The translations under genes were made by a program, and so were the position numbers. Shown piece by piece: positions 6,220-13,165 of a stretch of DNA of 25,931 nt. Within the stretch, counting starts at the first letter, position 1. Every line of letters begins with the position of its first letter. The notes under the pieces were generated by a model, which was not told the DNA's origin, ran no database searches, and was given only the letters and a program-made list of their open reading frames with translations. The DNA comes from a virus. Where the stretch lies: the IMG/VR virus record IMGVR_UViG_3300043449_000712, positions 1-25,931 of that record; one strand, given 5' to 3'.

Positions 6220-9200
6220 TTATTTTATTTTAGCTTCAAGTGCCTCAACTCTTGCTAATAATTCTTTATTTGTTTGAATTAGTAATGCTACTAATTTTTC
6301 ATATTTAACGGCTTTGTATCCATTTTCTCTTGTTGTTACAACTTCAGGTAAAACCTTCTCAATTTCTTGTGCTATAACTCCAATGTCGTGACCTTCATTT
6401 TCGTGTACACCTTCCATTGGGACCCAATCAAAGTGATAACCATTTACTTGCTTTAATATATCTAAAGAACCTGAGATTGTCAACACATTTTCTTTTAATC
6501 TTTCATCAGAACTTGCGTATGCGATTACGTCGTTAGATGCTCTGATTAAACCGACAGTTGTTGACGTTGTAGCTCCACCGACAATTAACGCACCTGTTAC
6601 AGATGTTGTACCTGCGTTTAACGTAACACCTCCGTTGATAGTTAAACCTGCAAATGTTGGTGTTGCACTTGTATGAATGTTTTGAGGTGTTGATATTGTT
6701 ACACCACCTGTAGCGGCACTTACACTTACTTGGTTTGCCGTTCCCGCTAATGACGTTACACCCGTGTTTGTAACTGTAACTGCACCTGTTGCACTTACGT
6801 TTGAACTCAAACCAGTATTAGTTGTTAATGACGTTACACCCGTGTTTGTAATTGTTACACCACCCGTAGCAACATCTCTAGATATACCTGTTCCTGCACT
6901 AATTCCTGTTACACCCGTGTTTGTAACTGTAACTGCACCTGTTGCACTTACGTTTGAACTCAAACCAGTATTAGTTGTTAATGACGTTACACCTGCGTTG
7001 TTTAATGTTACAGATGAACCTAAAGCAACCGCTCCACCACCACTCAAACCTGTTCCCGCTGTTACAGTTACTGATGAATTCGCCAATTTACCATTCGCTA
7101 CGGATGTATTAACCAATTGAGATCCGTTGATTGTTTTGTTAGTAAGGGTTTGTCCTCCACTTACAGTAACAAGTTCCACTTCGGCACCCGCCAAACCAGC
7201 TTCCCATACATCTGTAGTTTCGTCCCATATTAAACTTGCGTTTGTAGATGTTCCTCTTCTAATTTCAATACCACCATTTTGTGATGGGGTACCTGTTTCG
7301 TCTGAATTAAGAACTAAAATATTATCCCCAATATTAACCGTATTCGAATTGACTGTTGTAGTTGTACCGTTTACAGTTAAATTACCCGCGATTGTAACAG
7401 TTGTACCATCATCTGTGATGGTTGAGTTACCAACTGTTGAAGCTGATGTAAATTTAACAAGAACATTGTTTGTTCCTGAAACACTTACTGAAGTTCCTGA
7501 AGTTCCTGAACTACCTGAAGTTCCTGAACTACCTGAAGTTCCTGAACTACCTGAAGTTCCTGAAGAACCACTAGTTCCACTTGACCCACTAGAACCTGAA
7601 GTTCCTGAAGAACCACTAGTTCCACTTGACCCACTAGAACCTGAAGTTCCTGAAGAACCATTTGAACCTGAACTTCCAGATGAACCACTTGTTCCTGACG
7701 AGCCACTAGAACCTGAAGTTCCCGATGTGCCACTTGATCCATTAGAACCTGATGAACCACTTGTACCAGCAGTTCCTGAAGAACCGCTAGAACCTGAAGT
7801 TCCTGAAGAACCATTAGAACCTGATGAACCACTTGAACCTGAGGTTCCTGAAGATCCACTAGAACCTGAAGTTCCTGATGTGCCAGCTGAACCGCTAGAA
7901 CCCGATGTGCCACTAGTTCCTGATGATCCGCTAGAACCTGAAGTACCACTAGAACCATTTGAACCTGATGAACCACTGGTTCCTGATGAACCGCTAGAAC
8001 CACTTGTACCTGACGTACCAGCACTTCCTGAGGAACCACTTGTACCTGAAGTACCACTAGTACCGCTTGAACCTGAACTACCTGATGTACCCGCCGTTCC
8101 TGATGAACCTGATGTTCCTGAAGAACCACTAGAACCTGATGAACCCGATGTACCACTAGTTCCTGAAGAACCACTAGAACCTGAAGTTCCTGATGTACCT
8201 GACGTTGCGGCCGTGTATGATGTTCCGTTAATATTTAAACTTGTTACTCTTAATGAACCTGTAACTTCCGTATTTGTACTAATTCTTACAGTTGTACCAT
8301 CGTCAGTAATATTACTATCACCAAGATGTTCTTGACCTAAAGATTTTATTACTTTATTAAGTGTTGGTAATGTTTCACCACCTAAGTTATTATATGTTTG
8401 AGCTCCTACTAAAACTACTGAAGATGTAACTGTTGATTGATTTGTGTGAACATAAAGAAACTGATTGTTTAATGAATCAAATAACATTGAACCCGAAACA
8501 GTTGGTGATGATCCACTATCAATTACAGATAAACCCGCAAATCTCACACTTGGTGATGACGCGTTAACTGTTATTATATTGTCCGCAACTCTTAATTGTG
8601 ATGCTGTAGTAAATGTGATTGATGATGAACCTAAAACTGTTAAGTTTTGTGTGATAGTTAATGAACCGGTTATTTGTTGATTACCATTAACTCTTAATAA
8701 AGAACCATCAAATGTTAAATTTGCCTCTGCAGTTGCATTTGGTGCCGAACCATTTAATGTTAATAATGCATTATCTGTAGTTCCTGCAATTGTAACTGTT
8801 CCTGAAGAACCTGATGAACCACTGGTTCCTGATGAACCTGAACTACCCGATGTGCCGGCAGTTCCACTTGAACCACTAGAACCTGATGTACCACTTGACC
8901 CACTTGTACCACTTGTACCTGCAGTTCCAGAAGTTCCCGATGAACCACTTGTACCAGCAGTTCCTGAAGAACCACTAGAACCTGATGTACCACTAGTTCC
9001 TGATGAACCTGAACTACCTGATGTACCAGCTGTTCCTGAAGATCCACTAGAACCCGATGTGCCACTAGTTCCTGAAGAACCACTAGAACCTGATGTACCT
9101 GATGTACCTGAAGAACCGCTAGAACCTGACGTACCGGCCGTTCCTGAAGATCCGTTAGAACCACTAGAACCTGACGTTCCTGAAGATCCACTAGAACCTG

Positions 9201-9741
9201 AAGTTCCACTAGTGCCACTTGAACCTGAACTACCTGAAGTTCCTGCAGTTCCTGATGAACCACTAGTACCTGAAGTGCCGGATGTTCCTGAAGAACCAGC
9301 GGCAGCTAACCAAGTTGTTCCATTGTATCTATATATGTTGTTATCTGTGGTATTGTAATATACCTGACCTGATACAGTACCTGTAGGGTTTGCCGACGAT
9401 TTCGGTAATTGTAATGACCCCGTTATATTAACAGAACCAGTGAAGTTATGAAAATCGTCAAACGTGTTACCAAATACGTGTGAACCACTTGCAAATGATT
9501 CTGTTACATAAAGAACAGAAGAACTTACAATGTAGGATTGTGCACTTATTGATCCTGTAATGACTACATTTCCATTTATTGTTTGGTTTCCGTTGAATGT
9601 GTTGGATCCCGTGGTTGCACCACCTCCGACACTACCTTCAATGTTCGCACGTAACGTACCTGTTACTGTTAAATCACCTGTTATTCTTGCGGAACCCGAT
9701 ACCATCAGGGAACCGGTTACGACTGGGTCAAATATATTCAT
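6220..9741 (-). CDS. Tail fibre/adhesin with Gly-X-Y repeats and S74 chaperone
   Basis: A 1,173-residue virion fibre, and the largest protein here. The N-terminal part (1-145) is beta-rich with repeated V-x-G-S/T-L/I units (GSLMVSGSARITGDLTVTGT), ending in VYYNTTDNNIYRYNGTTW, a frequent fibre element. Residues about 148-313 and 512-750 are Gly-X-Y tracts made almost only of GTS, GSS and GTA. Between and after them lie more beta-repeat segments, including a duplicated GLSSNVSATGAVTVTNTGVT unit. Residues 1078-1173 are a peptidase S74 intramolecular chaperone: SDERLK carries the Ser-x4-Lys pair (S1078, K1083) of the autocleavage dyad known from endosialidases, followed by IGVIAQEIEKVLPEVV and a terminal coiled coil. 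The chaperone should trimerise the fibre and then cut itself off. The upstream heptosyltransferase-like gene makes Ser/Thr glycosylation of the tracts plausible (inference). Confidence 0.93.
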   Translation of the reverse strand: MNIFDPVVTGSLMVSGSARITGDLTVTGTLRANIEGSVGGGATTGSNTFNGNQTINGNVVITGSISAQSYIVSSSVLYVTESFASGSHVFGNTFDDFHNFTGSVNITGSLQLPKSSANPTGTVSGQVYYNTTDNNIYRYNGTTWLAAAGSSGTSGTSGTSGSSGTAGTSGSSGSSGTSGTSGSSGSSGTSGSSGSNGSSGTAGTSGSSGSSGTSGTSGSSGSSGTSGTSGSSGSSGTAGTSGSSGSSGTSGTSGSSGSSGTAGTSGSSGTSGTAGTSGTSGSSGTSGSSGSSGTAGTSGSSGSSGTSGSSGSSGTVTIAGTTDNALLTLNGSAPNATAEANLTFDGSLLRVNGNQQITGSLTITQNLTVLGSSSITFTTASQLRVADNIITVNASSPSVRFAGLSVIDSGSSPTVSGSMLFDSLNNQFLYVHTNQSTVTSSVVLVGAQTYNNLGGETLPTLNKVIKSLGQEHLGDSNITDDGTTVRISTNTEVTGSLRVTSLNINGTSYTAATSGTSGTSGSSGSSGTSGTSGSSGSSGSSGTSGSSGTAGTSGSSGSSGTSGTSGTSGSSGSAGTSGTSGSSGSSGTSGSSGSNGSSGTSGSSGSSGTSGTSGSSGSAGTSGTSGSSGSSGTSGSSGSSGSNGSSGTSGSSGSSGTAGTSGSSGSNGSSGTSGTSGSSGSSGTSGSSGSSGSNGSSGTSGSSGSSGTSGSSGTSGSSGSSGTSGSSGTSGSSGTSGSSGTSGSSGTSGTSVSVSGTNNVLVKFTSASTVGNSTITDDGTTVTIAGNLTVNGTTTTVNSNTVNIGDNILVLNSDETGTPSQNGGIEIRRGTSTNASLIWDETTDVWEAGLAGAEVELVTVSGGQTLTNKTINGSQLVNTSVANGKLANSSVTVTAGTGLSGGGAVALGSSVTLNNAGVTSLTTNTGLSSNVSATGAVTVTNTGVTGISAGTGISRDVATGGVTITNTGVTSLTTNTGLSSNVSATGAVTVTNTGVTSLAGTANQVSVSAATGGVTISTPQNIHTSATPTFAGLTINGGVTLNAGTTSVTGALIVGGATTSTTVGLIRASNDVIAYASSDERLKENVLTISGSLDILKQVNGYHFDWVPMEGVHENEGHDIGVIAQEIEKVLPEVVTTRENGYKAVKYEKLVALLIQTNKELLARVEALEAKIK
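6755..6840. repeat. 86-bp direct repeat, copy 1
   Basis: This stretch is identical, base for base, to 6908-6993. The two copies start 153 nt apart, a multiple of three, so they encode the same peptide in the same frame of the fibre (the unit containing NTGLSSNVSATGAVTVTN). Perfect identity at the DNA level implies recent duplication or gene conversion. Confidence 0.9.
6908..6993. repeat. 86-bp direct repeat, copy 2
   Basis: Second copy of the repeat at 6755-6840, identical over 86 bp. A diverged third related segment (GTTACACCCGTGTTTGTAAT) starts at about 6834, overlapping the end of copy 1. Recombination between the two copies would remove or add 51 codons without shifting the frame. Confidence 0.9.
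7490..8206 (-). repeat. Gly-X-Y Ser/Thr repeat tract 2 of the fibre
   Basis: About 80 consecutive 9-nt units coding for GTS, GSS, GTA, GSN or GSA. Glycine occupies every third position, X is only Thr or Ser, Y is mostly Ser, and there is no proline. The DNA is degenerate at third positions rather than perfectly repeated, so the tract is maintained at the protein level. The periodic base composition also keeps the other reading frames open, which creates long spurious ORFs on both strands. Confidence 0.92.
8800..9299 (-). repeat. Gly-X-Y Ser/Thr repeat tract 1 of the fibre
   Basis: About 55 units of the same GTS/GSS/GTA type as the second tract, starting just after the fibre's N-terminal head region. 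It has a regular higher-order pattern in which GTAGTSGSSGSSGTSG-like blocks recur. It is separated from the other tract by about 200 residues of beta-repeat sequence. No proline is present. Confidence 0.92.
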
Positions 9742-9801
9742 ATCTTATATAGTATTATACTTACATAAATACTACAAGAATTATATTTTGACCAACAAAA
9801 A

Positions 9802-11937
9802 TTAAAATATTAAACAATTAATTTCTTCAATAACACTTTCACTCATAATATTTTTACTACATTCAAATTGTCTTTCAGTTCCTTTGTGTTCAGGACACCA
9901 ATTCCAATCACCAGCATCGAATTCATGTTTGGACCAACAACCGTGACAAACTTCTTTATTTATAATACGGATAACACCACCTTCCAACGGTTCTAAATCA
10001 ACATCAGTGAATCCCGATATGATTACGGTTGGGATGTTGCAAGCCCAAGACAACCAACTTAAACCACTACTAATTCCTATAAAAAATTCAGATTCTTGTA
10101 ATAATTCTATTAAATCATTTAATGTTCCCTTGGGATTTCTAACAACTCCTTTGGGTTGGAAGTTACCCATGTATCCATCCTCTTCGGCAGAAATCAATCT
10201 AACTTCATATCCTTTGTCGATTAAATAATCAACAACTTCCTGCCAACCTGTCGGGTTATTCCAATATTTTGCTTGTGAGGTTGAGTGAATGGCAATACAA
10301 ACTCTCTTTTGTTTTTTCTTTTTAGTCTTTTTTAATTTTGGTTTTCTCTCTTCGTAATCTAAACCTAAAATATCCGAAGCAACCTTCAATAACGGTTCTT
10401 TTAATGGGTTGGTTGGGTGATACGACATATCGATGTGACGATTTGGTTTATCTCCTTTATAAAAAATTCCCAATCTATATAGTGCGGTGATTCCCGTAAC
10501 ATTACTTCCTGGCTCTACAAATTGTATATCAGGATATTGTGCTTTAAACAGATGATTGTGGAACGTTGAACAAACAACCTGAGCTTCCTTATCTGTCTTA
10601 AATTTCTCCACATATGGCATGAAAGCCAAAGTGTCACCTAATGATTTACTTTCAAAACTAATTAGAATTTTATTTCCTTTAGGTTGGATTAAATGTTCCA
10701 AGTGGAAATCATTATCAATTCCTTTTATAACGATTTTCCAATCAACATAATATTTTATACCACATTTCGCCCAATGATTACTCTTCAAATCTAATTCATA
10801 CATTACCTTATTGTTTAAAGTATTAATGAATTGAACGTGGTATAATGACTCAACCGATTCCTTGATTTCCACAAACGGACCATCTATATTATGTATGTTT
10901 ACCTTTCTATCTGAAACTTGGTTGGTGTGGTTCACACTATTTTTTCTTCTAAACTCCCCAAAATTATCTTTTAGATATTCATTAAAAATTTCAACTCCTT
11001 GGTAATATATTTTAACTCTATCTCCTTTTCTATATTTCCCAATACTTTCTAAAGAGTATTGTCCTTTAATAATATTATAGAACGATTTGTGTTTACCGTA
11101 ATTTACCTCGACCAAATAATCTTTTTCCGCGGGTTTTTCGTGGAAACCAGAAATAAAATGAACATACAGATTCTTATTGATGTCACCAACCAAATAAATT
11201 TGGAATCTTGCACCATTCCTATCCATACCATCCCTATTCCAAACCGCTTGGGTGTTTAATTCATTGTTGTTTGCGATGTACTTTGAGATTTCAATATTAT
11301 TAGTAACCTCTTTTAAGTGTTGTAAGAATACTCGTTCTAATTGCCAACCTTTCGGTCTGTTAACAAAGTATTCTCTTTTTGATTTAACCTTATCAATAAC
11401 TTGGACTGCAACATCAGTTTTAATTGAGAAGATGAATGTTGCACAATACTCTGCGAAATGTGTGTCTTTTGATGACCCCTCATTATATTCATATAACACA
11501 GCATCGTGGTTTCTACTATATTCTAAGAAAGCTTGTCTATATTGTATTGGGTCAGGTAAGTTATCATATTCTAAAAAGTGAATGTATTTCTTACCCAAGG
11601 TCTTTGCGAAATTGAAAGCGTTTCTCATTGCACACCATATCGCATAGTCGTGATGAAACTCCATTTTATTATCGGTTCTCCAATTTCCAATACTTGTCCA
11701 TCTACCACTTGAAACTCCGTAAGCCTCAAATTCGTGTTCCATTAATAAATCATTGTTCTTATCAAAGAGATAATAATCCACCATCTTTTGTATTTCAGGT
11801 TTAACCGCGTAGTGACCCGTTAATAAAATTGGGATGTTAAATTCTTTTAAGATTTTAATTAAACCAATTAAATCGTTTTCTTTACTCTTAGTGTCAGTCC
11901 AACAATCTATAATGAAAATATCGTCGTCAAAAATCAT
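9802..11937 (-). CDS. Two-domain glycosyltransferase with TibC/Aah-like O-heptosyltransferase half
   Basis: A 711-residue protein. Residues 1-250 look like a GT-A type domain: IPILLTGHYAV, then KYIHFLEYDNLPDPIQYRQA with an E-x-D pair where DxD is expected. From about 345 the sequence follows the layout of bacterial autotransporter heptosyltransferases: HNIDGPFVEI and a small beta domain with SNHWAKCGIKYYVDWKIVI, then LISFESKSLGDTLAFMPYVE, STFHNHLF, CIAIHSTSQAKYWNNPTGWQ and FIGISSGLSWLSWA. The end carries CHGCW, FDAGDWNWCPEHKGT and RQFECSKNI, giving Cys664, Cys667, Cys681 and Cys693. TibC uses a four-Cys iron finger at its C-terminus to form its dodecamer. Known relatives O-glycosylate Ser residues in autotransporter repeats. 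The gene lies immediately upstream of the Ser/Thr-repeat fibre on the same strand, 60 nt away, so the fibre is the obvious candidate substrate (inference). Confidence 0.82.
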   Translation of the reverse strand: MIFDDDIFIIDCWTDTKSKENDLIGLIKILKEFNIPILLTGHYAVKPEIQKMVDYYLFDKNNDLLMEHEFEAYGVSSGRWTSIGNWRTDNKMEFHHDYAIWCAMRNAFNFAKTLGKKYIHFLEYDNLPDPIQYRQAFLEYSRNHDAVLYEYNEGSSKDTHFAEYCATFIFSIKTDVAVQVIDKVKSKREYFVNRPKGWQLERVFLQHLKEVTNNIEISKYIANNNELNTQAVWNRDGMDRNGARFQIYLVGDINKNLYVHFISGFHEKPAEKDYLVEVNYGKHKSFYNIIKGQYSLESIGKYRKGDRVKIYYQGVEIFNEYLKDNFGEFRRKNSVNHTNQVSDRKVNIHNIDGPFVEIKESVESLYHVQFINTLNNKVMYELDLKSNHWAKCGIKYYVDWKIVIKGIDNDFHLEHLIQPKGNKILISFESKSLGDTLAFMPYVEKFKTDKEAQVVCSTFHNHLFKAQYPDIQFVEPGSNVTGITALYRLGIFYKGDKPNRHIDMSYHPTNPLKEPLLKVASDILGLDYEERKPKLKKTKKKKQKRVCIAIHSTSQAKYWNNPTGWQEVVDYLIDKGYEVRLISAEEDGYMGNFQPKGVVRNPKGTLNDLIELLQESEFFIGISSGLSWLSWACNIPTVIISGFTDVDLEPLEGGVIRIINKEVCHGCWSKHEFDAGDWNWCPEHKGTERQFECSKNIMSESVIEEINCLIF

Positions 11938-12506
11938 ATGTTGTATTTTAAATAATCCTTACCATTTTTTATTCCTGTGAAATATAAATCACAACTCTCA
12001 CCATTGTAACCAAATACACCATCAGGAAATGTACTTTTAAACCCATCAATGATCATAACATCTTCAGCAACTAAATTCTTATAATAATCGGCCCACTCAT
12101 CTTTCTCCATTAATAGAGGTGCAGCCCAACTACCATCACTTCTCCTTGTACCATGTTCCGCTCTACCTGTTGATGCACAAGTGAATAGAAACAATCCACC
12201 AGGTTTTAACATTCTCATTACATTAGTAATTGTTTTCTCATAATGCATGTCATGTTCAAACACTTCAGTTGAGATGATTGTGTCAAAATAATTGTCGGGA
12301 CCCTCGAATTCATGTCCAACACAAACTAAATCGACATTACGACCTTCACCAACATCTATTCCTAAGTAATCACAATCTTCAAACAAGTATCGATTTGATC
12401 CATTAATGTCTAAAGACCCAATGTCCAAGACTTTTTTATTTTTAAAATATTGTGGGTATTTTGATTTAACCGATTCACAATATCTGATTTGATTTAAATG
12501 TGCCAT
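11934..12506 (-). CDS. Class I SAM-dependent methyltransferase
   Basis: A 190-residue methyltransferase of the Methyltransf_11 type. KKVLDIGSLDINGSNRYLF is motif I, binding the methionine part of SAM. The Asp of CDYLGIDVGEG is the ribose-binding acidic residue after strand 2. YFDTIISTEVFEHD is motif II with the following His/Glu, and MRMLKPGGLFLFTCAS is the post-motif strand. GRAEHGTRRSDGSWAAPLL is an insertion where the acceptor may bind. The substrate is not readable; the setting among glycosyltransferases favours sugar O-methylation (inference). It overlaps the upstream gene by 1 nt (TAATG) and the downstream one by 4 nt (ATGA). Confidence 0.88.
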   Translation of the reverse strand: MAHLNQIRYCESVKSKYPQYFKNKKVLDIGSLDINGSNRYLFEDCDYLGIDVGEGRNVDLVCVGHEFEGPDNYFDTIISTEVFEHDMHYEKTITNVMRMLKPGGLFLFTCASTGRAEHGTRRSDGSWAAPLLMEKDEWADYYKNLVAEDVMIIDGFKSTFPDGVFGYNGESCDLYFTGIKNGKDYLKYNI

Positions 12507-13165
12507 TATCTTTTTGTTATTATTATAATTCCGTTTAGGAAGTTTATTGATTCAATATCGGTGATACAATCAGGTTGAGTTTCTTTTGATAGGTTTGTTA
12601 ACCAATCTTCTCTTCTTGCATGAACATTCTCAGTATCAAAATTTTGTAATCCTCTAAAATTAATATCGTCTGATAATTTCTTAAAGTATTCCATAGATGT
12701 GTTCTCTCTTAGAAATCCTCCACCCCATTCATCCCAATATGATGTACCCACATCTTCAATAATATAGATGCCACCTGACTTAACACTACCCCATAGATGT
12801 TCAAATGAATAAATTACATGTTCATTCATGTGTGAACCATCGTCCAATATCATATCAAATGGACCATATTGTTGCCACGTTCTGGATAAAAATGCACCAT
12901 CACCTTGTGAACCAATTTCAACTGATATTCTTGGTTCTTCATATTTTTTACAATCAGGATTAATATCGATTCCTAAAATATATGAACGATAAAAATATTC
13001 TTTCCATGTAAGTAAAGACTTACCATCCAATATTCCGATTTCAAGTATGTTTAACTTATCATATCTTTGGAATGGAATGTACTTCGCGTACTTATCACAA
13101 TAGTTGTGGATTTCAGAACTCTTATCGGTTCCATATTTTTTTGCCAAATCATTTAACGTACTCAT
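12506..13165 (-). CDS. Class I SAM-dependent methyltransferase, MycE/TylE-like
   Basis: A 219-residue methyltransferase. The opening (LAKKYGTDKSSEIHNYCDKYAKYI) and the core LNILEIGILDGKSLLTWKEY, ILGIDINPD, GDGAFLSRTW, FDMILDDGSHMNEHVIYSFE and SGGIYIIEDVGTSYWDEWGG match the family containing the macrolide sugar O-methyltransferases MycE and TylE. That family binds Mg2+ through acidic residues around DDGSH and methylates hydroxyls of sugars such as 6-deoxyallose. A role in methylating a surface or virion glycan is therefore reasonable. It overlaps the genes on both sides by 4 nt and 1 nt, so it is part of one transcription unit with the large fusion protein upstream and the second methyltransferase downstream. 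Confidence 0.88.
   Translation of the reverse strand: MSTLNDLAKKYGTDKSSEIHNYCDKYAKYIPFQRYDKLNILEIGILDGKSLLTWKEYFYRSYILGIDINPDCKKYEEPRISVEIGSQGDGAFLSRTWQQYGPFDMILDDGSHMNEHVIYSFEHLWGSVKSGGIYIIEDVGTSYWDEWGGGFLRENTSMEYFKKLSDDINFRGLQNFDTENVHARREDWLTNLSKETQPDCITDIESINFLNGIIIITKR

Noticed and set aside
7127-8335. Long + strand ORF rich in Pro-Glu-Val repeats opposite the fibre (402 codons), and a similar one at 8852-9358
   Set aside because: It is the complement of the Gly-Thr-Ser repeat codons. Periodic composition leaves the opposite frames free of stops, and the product begins and ends in low-complexity translation of fibre beta segments. The fibre frame has clear domains.
7485-9263. - strand ORFs rich in Val-Leu-Gln-Glu (7485-8174 and 8760-9263) within the fibre gene
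   Set aside because: They are a shifted frame of the same repeat tracts, again open only because of repeat periodicity.
7490-9299. CRISPR-like appearance of recurring GTTCCTGAAGAACC and related units
   Set aside because: The units are 9-nt codon repeats without unique spacers, lie inside a coding frame and have no cas genes nearby.
10007-11581. Short + strand ORFs opposite the 711-residue glycosyltransferase, and similar ones opposite other - strand genes
   Set aside because: They have no recognisable domain, no start context and lie fully within strongly supported genes on the other strand.
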